From: Cryptosporangium sp044454545
GTDB taxonomy: Bacteria > Actinomycetota > Actinomycetes > Mycobacteriales > Cryptosporangiaceae
NCBI RefSeq assembly: GCF_044454545.1
Contig: NZ_JBITDV010000005.1
Location: forward strand, 496,001 to 560,000
Length of the DNA stretch: 64,000 nucleotides
Direction: 5' to 3'
Shown here: positions 46,518-55,988 of the stretch, in pieces
How the letters are laid out: each line of letters begins with the position of its first letter
Position numbering within the stretch: the first letter of the stretch is position 1
The notes under the pieces: model-generated
Databases searched by the model: none
Told to the model about the DNA's origin: nothing
What the model saw: the letters and a program-made list of their open reading frames with translations, nothing else
Made by a program: the position numbers and the translations under genes

Positions 46518-49406
46518 TCAGGCGCGCAAACGCCCGGCCAATACCTCGGCCAAGTGGTGAGCGTCACGATCCGTGCTCTGCCGGATCTGGGTGCGGCAGC
46601 TGAACCCGTCGGCCAGCACGAGGGTCTCGGCGCTCGCCGCCCGCACCGCCGGCAGCAGTACCCGTTCTCCCGCCGCCTGCGCCATGTCGTAGTGGCCGGC
46701 CTCGAACCCGAAGTTGCCCGCGACCCCGCAGCAACCGGAGTCGAGCACGGTCAGGTCGACCCCCGCCGCGGCGGCCAGGTTCCGGTCGGGCCGGTCACCG
46801 AGCACCGCGTGCTGGTGACAGTGGATCTGCGTGATCGCCGGCCGGTCGGTCTGCGGCGGCTGCCAGTCGGGCGCGTCCCGCTCCAGCACACCGGCCAGCG
46901 TGATCGAGAGTTCCGCGAGCTTCTTCGCCCGCGGATCGTCCGGCAGCAGCGCGGGCAGGTCGTGCTTGAAGTTGGCCAGGCAACTCGGCTCCAGGCCGAC
47001 GATCGGGATGTTCGCGTCGAGATGCGGTTCGAGCGCGTCCAGCGTCCGCCGTGCGACCGCGCGGGCGACGTCCAGCTGGCCGGTGGAGATCCACGTCAGA
47101 CCGCAACAGAGTTCGCCCTTGGGTATACGGACGACGAACCCGGCGTCGGCGAGTACCTCGACGGCGGCCTCACCGATCTGCGGGTCGAAGAACTGCGTGA
47201 ACGTGTCCGGCCAGAGCAGCACCTCGCGGCGGCCCGGGTAGGCCTTGCCGTCACCGGCGCGCTCGGTCCGGTGATGGGCTTTCCGAAGCCTCTGCCGGAG
47301 AGTGCTCCCGGCGAACCGGGGCACCGCGCGCTCCTGCGCGATCCCGGCGACCTTCTTCAAGAGCCGGGCCGCGGGCTCGAACGCCGTCACCGCGTTGGCC
47401 ACCCGGGGCGCGAACGCCGCCCCGCGCAGCGCCACCGGCAACCAGCCCATCGCGTAGTGCACCGCGGGACGCAGCCGGCCCTTGTAGCGCTGGTACAGGA
47501 ACTCCGACTTGTACGTGGCCATGTCGACGTTCACCGGGCAGTCGGTGAGACAGCCCTTGCACGAGAAACAGCCGTCCAACGCCTCGGCGACCTCGTCCGA
47601 CTGCCAGCCGTCGGTGATCACTTCACCGCGCAACATCTCCAGAAGCAGCCGGGAACGGCCGCGCGTCGAGTGTTTCTCCTCGCCGGTCGCCTGGTAGCTC
47701 GGGCACATGACGCCGCCGGGCGTGTGGTCGTTCCGGCACTTTCCGACGCCGACGCAGCGCCGCACCGCGCGATCGAACTCACCGCCGTCTTCGGCGTACG
47801 CGAATCCGTTCACCGGCAGCAGCTGGGGCGTGTACGCGATGCGGATCATGTCGTTCACGGCCGGCGGGTCGACGATCACCCCCGGGTTGAGCGCTCCGGC
47901 CGGGTCGAAGGCCCGCTTGAACGCACCCAGCAGCGCCACCGCCTCGGGGCTGTACACGTCGGCCAGCAGCGCCGACCGCGCGATGCCGTCGCCGTGCTCA
48001 CCCGACGGTGATCCCCCGTGCTTCACGATCAGCTGCGCCGCCTCGTGCAGGAACAACCCGTAACGGTCGCGCCCGGCCACCGAGACCAGGTCGAAGTCGA
48101 GCCGGACGTGCACACAGCCCTCACCGAAGTGCCCGTACGTGACGCCCTGGTACCCGAAGCGGTCGGTGAGGTCGCCCAACTCGCGCAGGTAGTCGGCCAG
48201 GCGCTCGGGCGGTACCGCGGAGTCCTCCCAGCCCGGCCACGCCTCGGAGCCGTCGGCCAGCCGGGTCGCCAGGCCGGCGCCCTCTTCGCGGACGCGCCAG
48301 AACGACCGCATCTCGGCCGCGTCGGTCACGATCCGGGGAGCACCCGGAACGGCCGCGGCCAGGCGGGAAGCGGCCGCCGCCGCCTCGGCCGGCGTCGACC
48401 CGCCGACCTCGACGAGCAGCCAGGCCTTGCCTGCAGGCAGCTCCGCCGGCTTGCGTCCGCGCGCCCGCAGCGCGTCGACCAGTGCCAGGTCGATGCCCTC
48501 GATGGTCAGCGGCCGGTGCGGGACGATCTGCGGCGCGGCCGCGGCCGCGGCGATCGAATCCGCGTACCCGAGGACGACCAGCGCCCGCGAGCGAGGTGCC
48601 TGGTTGAGGTGCAGGGTGGCGCCGAGCACGACCGCACAGGTGCCCTCGGTGCCGACCAGCGCGCGAGCCAGGTGACGGCCGTTCTCCGGCAGCAGACGGT
48701 GCAGCGGGTAGCCGGAGATCTGGCGGCTGAAGCGACCGAACGTGGTGCGGATCAAGGCCAGGTTCGGGTCCACGATCGCGCCGAGGTCGGCGTAGAGGCG
48801 TCCTTCGCGGGTGGGGTCGGCCGCCTTGCGTCGCCACTCGTCGGCGCTGGTCGCGCCGATCCGCAGACGCGTACCGTCGGCCAGGACGACGTCCAGCGCG
48901 TCGGTGTTGTCCGACGTGGTTCCCCAGGCGACGGAGTGCGAGCCGCAGGCGTCGTTACCGAGCATTCCGCCGATCGTGCAGCGGCTGTGCGTCGACGGGT
49001 CGGGGCCGAAGTCCAGGCCGTCCGGTGCGATCCGCCTGCGCAGGACGTCGAGCACGAGACCCGGCTCGACGACCGCCGTCCGCCCGGCGACGTCCACGTC
49101 GAGGATCCGGTTGAGGTACCGGGACGTGTCGAGCACAATCCCCGGGCCGATCGCGTTGCCCGCGATCGTGGTGCCGCCGCCCCGCATCGTGACCGCGACC
49201 CCGTCCTCGCGGCAGATCGCGAGCGCGGCCGTCACGTCCTCGACCGAACGCGGCAACACGACCCCGGTGGGAACCCGGCGATGGTTGGACGCGTCGGCGG
49301 AATAGAGCGCGCGGGCACCCGCGTCGAACGCGATGTCGCCGGCGAGTTCGGTGCGCAACCGCCGCTCGAGCCGACCCGGATCAACACCGTCGGAAATCAT
49401 CGTCAC
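46518..49406 (-). CDS. FAD-linked oxidase / Fe-S / CCG-domain oxidoreductase (D-2-hydroxyacid dehydrogenase type)
   Basis: 962 residues. N-terminal FAD-binding PCMH domain (about 25-240: ALAICREDGVAVTMRGGGTT, TIGGMLGNDACGSHSVAWG). FAD-oxidase C domain to about 520, with YGHFGEGCVHVRLDFDLVS. Two Fe-S motifs: CVGVGKCRNDHTPGGVMCPS and CFSCKGCLTDCPV. C-terminal CCG domains (CCGLTWISTGQLD and CCGVAGNFGFEAGH). This is the YdiJ/GlcD-GlpC-like fusion that oxidises D-2-hydroxyacids such as D-lactate or D-2-hydroxyglutarate and passes electrons to quinone. It is divergent from the first kinase by 67 bp. Confidence 0.93.
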   Translation of the reverse strand: MTMISDGVDPGRLERRLRTELAGDIAFDAGARALYSADASNHRRVPTGVVLPRSVEDVTAALAICREDGVAVTMRGGGTTIAGNAIGPGIVLDTSRYLNRILDVDVAGRTAVVEPGLVLDVLRRRIAPDGLDFGPDPSTHSRCTIGGMLGNDACGSHSVAWGTTSDNTDALDVVLADGTRLRIGATSADEWRRKAADPTREGRLYADLGAIVDPNLALIRTTFGRFSRQISGYPLHRLLPENGRHLARALVGTEGTCAVVLGATLHLNQAPRSRALVVLGYADSIAAAAAAPQIVPHRPLTIEGIDLALVDALRARGRKPAELPAGKAWLLVEVGGSTPAEAAAAASRLAAAVPGAPRIVTDAAEMRSFWRVREEGAGLATRLADGSEAWPGWEDSAVPPERLADYLRELGDLTDRFGYQGVTYGHFGEGCVHVRLDFDLVSVAGRDRYGLFLHEAAQLIVKHGGSPSGEHGDGIARSALLADVYSPEAVALLGAFKRAFDPAGALNPGVIVDPPAVNDMIRIAYTPQLLPVNGFAYAEDGGEFDRAVRRCVGVGKCRNDHTPGGVMCPSYQATGEEKHSTRGRSRLLLEMLRGEVITDGWQSDEVAEALDGCFSCKGCLTDCPVNVDMATYKSEFLYQRYKGRLRPAVHYAMGWLPVALRGAAFAPRVANAVTAFEPAARLLKKVAGIAQERAVPRFAGSTLRQRLRKAHHRTERAGDGKAYPGRREVLLWPDTFTQFFDPQIGEAAVEVLADAGFVVRIPKGELCCGLTWISTGQLDVARAVARRTLDALEPHLDANIPIVGLEPSCLANFKHDLPALLPDDPRAKKLAELSITLAGVLERDAPDWQPPQTDRPAITQIHCHQHAVLGDRPDRNLAAAAGVDLTVLDSGCCGVAGNFGFEAGHYDMAQAAGERVLLPAVRAASAETLVLADGFSCRTQIRQSTDRDAHHLAEVLAGRLRA

Positions 49407-49473
49407 TAGTTCATGGTGCCTAATACCGGACGCCCGCCGCGCACCCAGGGTCGTGCGGCTACGGTGACTACTG

Positions 49474-51192
49474 GTGTCTGAAGTGACAGAACCTACGCAA
49501 GCGCCGGGCCGACACCCGGTGCGGATGATCGCTGGGCGCTACCAGATCGAAGACGTGGTCGGCACCGGTGCGATGGGCACGGTCTGGCGCGGATACGACA
49601 CCCGGTTACGGCGTCCGGTGGCCGTGAAAGAGGTGCACTTACCCGAGGCCGCCACCGACGACCAGCGCACGCTGCTGACCCGCCGGGCGATGGCCGAGGC
49701 CAGGCACGCGGCCCGGGTGTCGCACCCGAACATCGTCGCGGTGCACGACGTCGTCGCCGATCGCGGTATGCCGTGCCTGGTCATGCGGCTGGTCGAGGGT
49801 CGCTCGCTGAGTCAGATCGTGCGCGAAGAGGGCCCGATGAGCCCCGCGCGCGTCGCGCAGATCGGCATCGCGCTGACCGACGCGCTCGCCGCCGCCCACC
49901 GCAACGGCGTCGTCCACCGGGACGTCAAGCCCTCGAACGTGCTGGTCACCGACGACGGCGAGGTCCTGCTCACCGACTTCTCGATCGCCACCGACTCGTT
50001 CCGGGGCACGATGTCGGCCGGCAGTGGCGCGCTCGGTTCGCCCGGCTACATCGCCCCCGAGCGGCTCAACGGCCTGCAGACCGGCCCGGAGGCCGACCTG
50101 TTCGGCCTCGGCGCCACGCTGTTCTGCGCGGTCGAGGGTCACGGTCCGTTCGACCGCCCCGACCCGCTCGCCGCGCTGCTCGCGACCGCGACGCATCCGC
50201 ATCCCGCGCCCGAGCGCGCCGGTCCGCTGGCCCCGCTCCTCGACTCGCTGCTGGTCAAGGACCCCGCCGGCCGCCCCGACCTGGTGTCGGTCCGCGCCAT
50301 GCTCGTCGCGGCGTCGCGCGCACCGAAGTCCGTGGTGACCGACGCTCCGGCCGACGACGCTCCGACCACACCACTGCCACCGGCCCTCGATTCGGACGCT
50401 ACGCAGCGCGTCGCCGTCGGGCCGGACGCCGCGGGGCCGGACGCGTGGGCCGCGTTCGCGCCGGAAGGCGACGGCCGGGGCGACAACGGCCAGGATGGCG
50501 ACGGCCGGGAAAGCGGCGAGCCGTCGCGGGCCGAAGTGGCGTCGCACGTCGCACCGGGCAGCGTGCGCAGGCGGCGCACGCTGATCGGCGGCCTGGTCGT
50601 ACTGCTCCTCGCCGTCGTCGTCGTCGCGGCGATCGCACTCCGCGGGGGAACGTCTCCCGGAGACGGGTCCACCAAGGTGACGACCTCACTCGGCGCACCG
50701 GAGTCGGCCGAGGCTTCGGCCGCCGATGCCTCGTCCTCCGCCGGCACCAGCGCCACACCGAGCGCAACCGCCAGTCCCAGCGGCACGTCCTCGCCCTCCG
50801 CGTCGGCCTCACCGTCGGCCGCCGCGAGCTCCCCCGCCGGCACCCCGGTGACCGAGCCCGTCGGCCAGGTCACCGCCGCCGACCTCGACGTCACGCCGAA
50901 GACCTACTTCGGTTCTTGCGCGAACGAGGTCACGTTCACGGTGAACCTTTCGGTGACGGTGAGCGACGCACCGACCGACGTCCGCTACCGCGTTTCGCTC
51001 GCGCCCGGAGACACCGAGGTCGCGGGAGGTGGAGGCACGGTCACCGACGCCGACAAGACGTTTCAGAGCACCGACTCCGTGGGCTTGCTGTTCGCCCAGG
51101 GAAGCGGCAAGTACGCGGTGCAGGCCGTGGTGGAGTCACCCACCCGGTTCTCCCCCGTTCCGGTACAAATCAACGTCGTCTGCATCGGCTGA
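49474..51192 (+). CDS. Receptor Ser/Thr kinase, PknB-type, DFS variant
   Basis: 572 residues from a GTG (TACGGT -10-like box 8 nt upstream, likely leaderless). Kinase at residues 20-280: P-loop GTGAMGTV, Lys52, HRDVKPSN with Asp150, then DFS at 168-170 in place of DFG, then GSPGYIAPER. A basic/Asp-rich linker follows, one membrane helix (about 369-390), a Ser/Ala/Thr linker and an external beta domain of ~100 residues with two Cys (FGSCANEVTF and NVVCIG). No PASTA repeats. Ligand unknown. The second kinase gene follows in the same direction and shares the fold and the DFS change. Confidence 0.9.
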   Translation: MSEVTEPTQAPGRHPVRMIAGRYQIEDVVGTGAMGTVWRGYDTRLRRPVAVKEVHLPEAATDDQRTLLTRRAMAEARHAARVSHPNIVAVHDVVADRGMPCLVMRLVEGRSLSQIVREEGPMSPARVAQIGIALTDALAAAHRNGVVHRDVKPSNVLVTDDGEVLLTDFSIATDSFRGTMSAGSGALGSPGYIAPERLNGLQTGPEADLFGLGATLFCAVEGHGPFDRPDPLAALLATATHPHPAPERAGPLAPLLDSLLVKDPAGRPDLVSVRAMLVAASRAPKSVVTDAPADDAPTTPLPPALDSDATQRVAVGPDAAGPDAWAAFAPEGDGRGDNGQDGDGRESGEPSRAEVASHVAPGSVRRRRTLIGGLVVLLLAVVVVAAIALRGGTSPGDGSTKVTTSLGAPESAEASAADASSSAGTSATPSATASPSGTSSPSASASPSAAASSPAGTPVTEPVGQVTAADLDVTPKTYFGSCANEVTFTVNLSVTVSDAPTDVRYRVSLAPGDTEVAGGGGTVTDADKTFQSTDSVGLLFAQGSGKYAVQAVVESPTRFSPVPVQINVVCIG

Positions 51193-51322
51193 CTCGCGCG
51201 CTCCCCCGGGCCCGGACGCCCTGAACTAGGGTCTCGTTGCAGGCTTGTCCGGTATCCGATCGGACCATCGGTGCAGGTGCACGGTGCGGCTACCGTCGGT
51301 CGGGGCGACAGATGGCGGAGGA

Positions 51323-53452
51323 ATGGCTGAGCAGAGGGCAGTCGATGGCCGGTACCGCCTGGACGCAGTAGTCGGCTCCGGCGGCATGGGCACGGTGTGG
51401 CGCGCCTATGACCTGCGGCTCAATCGCACCGTCGCGGTCAAAGAGGTCCGTTTCCCCTCGACGATCAACGCCGACGAACGGGCGACGCTGACCAAGCGCG
51501 CGTTACTCGAAGCCCAGAGCGCCGGGCGGCTCGATCACCCCAACATCGTGCCGGTGCACGACGTCATCCTCCACGACGACCAGCCGTTCATCATCATGCG
51601 GTTCGTCGACGGGCGTTCGCTCGACCGGGTGGTCGCCGGTGACGGGCCGCTCTCCCCGCGGGACGCCGCCCGGATCGGCGTCGAACTCCTCGACGCGCTG
51701 GCCGCCGCCCACGCGGCGAACGTCATCCACCGGGACGTGAAGCCGCACAACGTCCTGATCCAGCGGGACGGCATCGCCCAGTTGACCGACTTCTCGATCG
51801 CGTCGGTGTTCGGCACCGAGACGCTGACGAAGACCGGCGCGCTGCTCGGCTCGCCCGGGTACATCGCGCCCGAGCGACTCATGAACGGCGAGACGACGCC
51901 CGCCGGCGACCTGTTCGCGCTGGGTGCCACGCTGTTCTTCGCGGTGGAGGGCGTCAGCCCGTTCACCGCCAAGGAGACGATCGTCGGGCTGTTCGCGAGC
52001 GCGACTCGTCCGCATCCCCGGCCGGAGCGGGCCGGTCCGCGTCTGACCGCCGTGATCGACGGGTTGCTGGAGAAGAAGCCGGAGGACCGGCTCGAGCACA
52101 CCCGGGCGCGGGCGCTGCTGAAGAGCATCGCCGACAACGAGTCCGACGAGGCGGCGACGCGGTCGGGCGAGTTCGTTCCGCCGCCGCCAGGGCGGGTCGA
52201 CACCGACGAGCGGGTACGCCGGAGCGCGCACGTTCCGGGTACGGCGCAGGGCGACGAGCCCAGCAACCTGAGCACGGCGGTGTTCGCGGTGTTGCGGGCA
52301 CCGCAGCAGTTACAGCCGTTGTACTGGCAGCCGGGCTCCGGCGCCGAGCCCCCCAGCGAGCCGCTTCCCCGGACCGGGGACGTAGCCCCGAACTCCGGCG
52401 ACTTCCGCCCCCCGATCTCCGGAGCCCCGGTCTCGGGCTCCCCGGTCTCGGGCTCCCCGGTCTCGGGCTCCCCGGTCTCGGGCGGCGCCGTCTACGGGCG
52501 GCCGGTCTCCGGCGGTCCGGTCTCGGGCGGCGCCGTTTACGGCCGCCCGGTCTCCGGCGGTCCGGTCTCCGGCGGCTCGGTCTCCGGCGGTCCGGTTTCG
52601 AGCCGTCCGGTCTCCGGGGGTGCCGTCTACGGGCGGCCCATCTCCGGGGCACCGGTCTCCGGGGCGCGCTACGACACCTACGGCAACGGCGGCGCGCCGG
52701 TCTCCGGCGCCCGCGAACTCGCCTGGGGACCGGGCCACGTCGGCGGCGGCCCCCCGCCGTCCGACCCGCCGAGCTTCACACCCCAGACGTCACCCCCGGC
52801 CGGAAACCGCTGGAAGCGCGTCCTGGCCGTACTGGCCATCCTCGTCCTGGCCGTAGGAGCGGGCGCGATCGCGAACATGGTCGCCACCGCCGACCGCACC
52901 GAACGCGCGACCCGGACGGGCAGCACCGTCGAAGACCCCGGCGGCGAGACCGACGGCCCGTCACCGCTCCCCACCCCGAGCACCCCGCTCCCGTCCACCA
53001 GCGACGCCCAGCCGAGCCCGAGTCAAACCGGCCCGAGCCCGAGCCCGAGCACCACCAGCCCGAGCCCGTCGGCAGACACCGCCCCGCCGCCGGCGGCCAC
53101 CGTGGTCAGCGCGACCCTGGTCGCGACCACCCCGGTCCAGCCGAAAGACTGCACCACCCCACTGACGATCAGCGTCCGGTTCACCATCACGGTCTCCGGC
53201 CCGACCCGCGTCGTCTACCAGGTGACGTCGAGCTCGGGCGAGAGCGAGACCGGAGTCAACACCACCACCGCCGCCGGCTCCCAGTCGTTCTCCCGGAACA
53301 TGCCGATCACGATCGCCAAACCGGCGAGCGGCACTCTCACGATCAGCGGGCTGATCACCACGCCGGGCACGTTCCGCCCTGCCTCCGTCGACGTCCAGGT
53401 CGTCTGCCCCTCGCCGCCACCCAACAACGACCCGACGACGCCGACGACGTAG
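51323..53452 (+). CDS. Receptor Ser/Thr kinase with PVSG-repeat linker, DFS variant
   Basis: 709 residues from the ATG at 51323; a TACCGT -10-like box at 51291 supports a start here rather than at the GTG further upstream. Kinase at 10-265: GSGGMGTV, Lys40, HRDVKPHN with Asp138, DFS with Asp156, GSPGYIAPER. Residues ~365-450 are tandem PVSG/VYGRPVSGG repeats. One membrane helix (about 498-520), a Pro/Ser linker, then an external beta domain of ~110 residues similar to that of the first kinase (two Cys, VQPKDCTTPLTISVRFTITV). Likely a gene duplication of the previous kinase. Confidence 0.92.
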   Translation: MAEQRAVDGRYRLDAVVGSGGMGTVWRAYDLRLNRTVAVKEVRFPSTINADERATLTKRALLEAQSAGRLDHPNIVPVHDVILHDDQPFIIMRFVDGRSLDRVVAGDGPLSPRDAARIGVELLDALAAAHAANVIHRDVKPHNVLIQRDGIAQLTDFSIASVFGTETLTKTGALLGSPGYIAPERLMNGETTPAGDLFALGATLFFAVEGVSPFTAKETIVGLFASATRPHPRPERAGPRLTAVIDGLLEKKPEDRLEHTRARALLKSIADNESDEAATRSGEFVPPPPGRVDTDERVRRSAHVPGTAQGDEPSNLSTAVFAVLRAPQQLQPLYWQPGSGAEPPSEPLPRTGDVAPNSGDFRPPISGAPVSGSPVSGSPVSGSPVSGGAVYGRPVSGGPVSGGAVYGRPVSGGPVSGGSVSGGPVSSRPVSGGAVYGRPISGAPVSGARYDTYGNGGAPVSGARELAWGPGHVGGGPPPSDPPSFTPQTSPPAGNRWKRVLAVLAILVLAVGAGAIANMVATADRTERATRTGSTVEDPGGETDGPSPLPTPSTPLPSTSDAQPSPSQTGPSPSPSTTSPSPSADTAPPPAATVVSATLVATTPVQPKDCTTPLTISVRFTITVSGPTRVVYQVTSSSGESETGVNTTTAAGSQSFSRNMPITIAKPASGTLTISGLITTPGTFRPASVDVQVVCPSPPPNNDPTTPTT
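52417..52673 (+). repeat. Tandem repeats encoding PVSG units
   Basis: Within the second kinase gene. Three exact 15-bp units (CCCGGTCTCGGGCTC) are followed by longer units encoding GGAVYGRPVSGGPVS, repeated with small changes. Repeat-driven length variation is likely. Confidence 0.85.
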
Positions 53453-53497
53453 CCGTCAGCCCCAACCGGTCAGCCCCAGCCGGTCGGACGCGGCCGG

Positions 53498-54496
53498 TCA
53501 GACCACCGCGGTCTGCACCATCGCGCGAATCTCCCGCTCGAGCACCTGCGGCGCCTCGACCGGCGTCATGTGCCCGACGCCCTCGACCTCCACCAACCGC
53601 GCCTGCGGCAGGTCCGACGCCAGCCGCTGCCCCATCGCAGGCGGCGTCAGGATGTCGAGTTCCCCGGTCACCACGGTGGTCGGCAGGTCCAGGTGCGGCA
53701 CCGCCAGCCGCAGGTCGAGCGTCCCGAGCGTGGCCCCGAACCCTCCGCGCACGGTCGGCGGCGTGTCCAGGATGACGTGCGCGCAGAACGCGACGTGCTC
53801 GGGCGCCGCGCCCGGAGCCAGCCCGATGTACCGGATCATCGGCATCGTCGCTCCGATCGGACGCCCGAGCGGCAGCGGAGCCGACAGGATCGCCCGGTTC
53901 AGCGGCGCGGTCAGCCGGCGCAGCAGGTCCGGACCGGGCTGCAGACGCGAATCGGCGACCAGGCTGGTCACGCCGGTGTTGGCGAGCACCGTCGCCGACA
54001 CCTTCTCGTGCAGCAGGCGGGGGTGGCGGGCCGCCAGCGCGACGATGCTCATCGCGCCCATGCTGTGCCCGAACGCCACCGCCTTCCGGCCGTCGGGCAC
54101 GGTCGCGCGCAGCACCGCCGCCAGGTCGTCAGCGAGTTCGTCGGTAGTGAACTGGCCCTTCGCCGGAATCGCGCTACCGCCGTGCCCGCGTAAGTCGTAG
54201 GCGACCACGTGCAGGTCGGTCGAGAGCGCCCAGATCTGGTTGGTGAAGAAGCCGATCCCGCACGTCCAGCCGTGCACCAGCACCACGATCGGGGCGTCGT
54301 CCGGACCGTACTCCGCGACGTGGATCTCGGTGCCGTCCGCCGACCGCACCATCCGCTCGGACTTCGGCGGCACCGGTGCCATGCCGTCCAGGCGCGGATC
54401 GGTGAGCGCATGGGCCCTGGCCGACCGCCGAGCGAGGACCACCACCGCGGTCGCCGCCACTGCACCCACCACGATCGCCGTGCGCTTCGCTCCCAT
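53498..54496 (-). CDS. Alpha/beta hydrolase
   Basis: 332 residues. An N-terminal hydrophobic segment (TAIVVGAVAATAVVVLARRS) suggests a membrane anchor. Hydrolase core: VVLVHGWTCGIGFFTNQIW, VAYDLRGHGGS, FGHSMGAMSIVALAARHP (nucleophile Ser in GHSMG), VVTGELDILTP (Asp) and VGHMTPVEAP (His). All catalytic residues are present. Substrate unknown; the cap region (LGRPIGATMPMIRYIG) is typical of actinobacterial esterases or lipases. It converges on the second kinase gene. Confidence 0.9.
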   Translation of the reverse strand: MGAKRTAIVVGAVAATAVVVLARRSARAHALTDPRLDGMAPVPPKSERMVRSADGTEIHVAEYGPDDAPIVVLVHGWTCGIGFFTNQIWALSTDLHVVAYDLRGHGGSAIPAKGQFTTDELADDLAAVLRATVPDGRKAVAFGHSMGAMSIVALAARHPRLLHEKVSATVLANTGVTSLVADSRLQPGPDLLRRLTAPLNRAILSAPLPLGRPIGATMPMIRYIGLAPGAAPEHVAFCAHVILDTPPTVRGGFGATLGTLDLRLAVPHLDLPTTVVTGELDILTPPAMGQRLASDLPQARLVEVEGVGHMTPVEAPQVLEREIRAMVQTAVV

Positions 54497-54585
54497 GCCC
54501 GGCGACTTTACTTGCCAGTAACGTGTCGGCGCTCACAAAACAGAAACGTGCCCCACCGCCCGAAGCCGATGGGGCACGGACGAGT

Positions 54586-54771
54586 TCAGGCCGCCAGCGG
54601 CGACGTCTTCGCCACCCAGCTGTAGACCGAGAAGAGCTCGATCGGCGTCGCCGCCGCACCGCTCGAGGGTTCGACGTAGAGGTACTCGTCCGACACCCGG
54701 TAGGTCACGTCGTCGAACGATGTATCTGACCCGTCGGAGTAGTAAACGGTGAGATGTGAAGGGGCCATCAT
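54586..54771 (-). CDS. 61-residue hypothetical protein
   Basis: ATG at 54771 (a TTG 3 nt upstream is possible). Product MMAPSHLTVYYSDGSDTSFD, then DVTYRVSDEYLYVEPSSGAA, then PIELFSVYSWVAKTSPLAA. A beta-rich small protein of unknown function; the codon use is normal for the genome. It is divergent from the permease gene. Confidence 0.7.
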   Translation of the reverse strand: MMAPSHLTVYYSDGSDTSFDDVTYRVSDEYLYVEPSSGAAATPIELFSVYSWVAKTSPLAA

Positions 54772-54844
54772 CAAACACCTCGCTCCCAGTACGGCGATGA
54801 ACTCTCGGAGTAGCGCTCCGGTGCGGTATCAATGCCGTTTACGG

Positions 54845-54968
54845 ACGATTTTCAAACACGAATCTTCATCAGGTTTAACGCATCGGCCGGTGGATCGGTT
54901 CAGTCTCCACACCGGTCCCGGAAAACCCGGGAAATCTGACTCTTTTCCGGGTGGGTTAGCGTCGACGC
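54845..54968 (+). promoter_or_regulatory. Control region of the permease operon
   Basis: ACGATTTTCA (54845-54854) matches one half of actinobacterial Zur boxes (TGAAAA..ATTTTCA); the other half is poor. TAGCGT at 54957-54962 is a -10-like box placing the transcript start at or next to the ATG (54969), so the mRNA is probably leaderless; no Shine-Dalgarno is present. Confidence 0.4.
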
Positions 54969-55988
54969 ATGTCGTCGCGTTCCGCGGTCCGGCCGAAGGC
55001 CGCCGATCCCGAGTCGCACACCGGCGTCATCGCGTTGCTCGTCACCGCGATCATCGCGGTGCTGATCGGCCGCCAGGTCCTCTCGTTCCTCATCGGAGGC
55101 CGCGGCTCGATCGCGACCTGGACCACGGTGTTCTGCGCGATCGTCGTTCAAGCGCTGCCGTTCCTGCTCCTCGGTGTAGTGCTCTCCGGAGCGATCACCG
55201 CGTTCGTGCCCGCCCGGGTGTTCTCCGCGATCCTGCCGAAGCGGGCCGCGCTCGCCGTGCCGGTCGCGGGCGCCGCCGGAGCGCTGTTGCCGGGTTGCGA
55301 ATGCGCCTCGGTGCCGGTCGCCGGTCGGCTGGTGGAGCGCGGAGTCGTGCCCGCGGCCGCGCTCGCGTTCCTCCTGTCGGCCCCCTCGATCAACCCGATC
55401 GTGCTGATCGCCACCGCGGTCGCGTTCCCCGGCCAGCCGATGATGGTGGTCGGCCGGTTCGTCGCCTCGCTCGCCACCGCGGTCGTCGTCGGCTGGATCT
55501 GGGCCCGCTTCGGGCGGCCGGAGTGGCTGGGCCGGCTCGCGACCCGGCGCCTGCCCACGGCGTCCGCCGAGGGAACACCGCGGTTCGAAGCCTTCCGGCT
55601 CGCGGTCGCGCACGACTTTTTCGAGGCCGGTGGATTCCTGGTGATCGGAGCGGCGGCCGCGGCCACGATGAACGTCGTCGTCCCGCCGAGCTGGATCACC
55701 GCGGTCGCCGGCGTCCCGGTCCTCTCGATCGTGGTTCTCGCCGTGCTGGCCGTCGTCCTCTCGATCTGTTCGGAGGCGGACGCCTTCGTGGCGGCGAGCC
55801 TGACCGGCTTCCCGGTGCCGGCGCAGCTGGCGTTCATGGTCGTCGGACCGGTGGTCGACCTGAAGCTCATCGCGCTGCAGACGGGAACGTTCGGCCGAGC
55901 GTTCGCGGCCCGGTTCGCCCCGCTGACGTTCGTCGTCGCGGTCGCCGCGTCGGTCGTCACCGGTCTGCTGCTGATCGGAGTGGCCTGA
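54969..55988 (+). CDS. YraQ/DUF318-type permease
   Basis: 339 residues with about 8 membrane helices. Family motifs: PFLLLGVVLSGAITAFVP, LPGCECASVPVAGRLVERGV, AALAFLLSAPSINPIVL and SICSEADAFVAASLTGFPVP, repeated twice-fold as in the YraQ/UPF0718 permeases. The conserved Cys residues (GCEC and CSEAD) may bind metal. Coupled by TGATG to the TIGR03943 partner gene. The pair is often Zur-regulated or found beside zinc-independent ribosomal proteins in actinobacteria, suggesting a role in metal handling. Confidence 0.9.
   Translation: MSSRSAVRPKAADPESHTGVIALLVTAIIAVLIGRQVLSFLIGGRGSIATWTTVFCAIVVQALPFLLLGVVLSGAITAFVPARVFSAILPKRAALAVPVAGAAGALLPGCECASVPVAGRLVERGVVPAAALAFLLSAPSINPIVLIATAVAFPGQPMMVVGRFVASLATAVVVGWIWARFGRPEWLGRLATRRLPTASAEGTPRFEAFRLAVAHDFFEAGGFLVIGAAAAATMNVVVPPSWITAVAGVPVLSIVVLAVLAVVLSICSEADAFVAASLTGFPVPAQLAFMVVGPVVDLKLIALQTGTFGRAFAARFAPLTFVVAVAASVVTGLLLIGVA

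Noticed and set aside
46404..48011. 535-codon rightward frame antisense to the FAD/Fe-S oxidoreductase
   Set aside because: The opposite strand has full domain motifs; this frame has only high-GC shadow composition.
52417..52673. CRISPR-like array
   Set aside because: Repeats have no spacers and lie in frame inside the kinase gene, encoding PVSG units. No CRISPR array is seen anywhere in the window.
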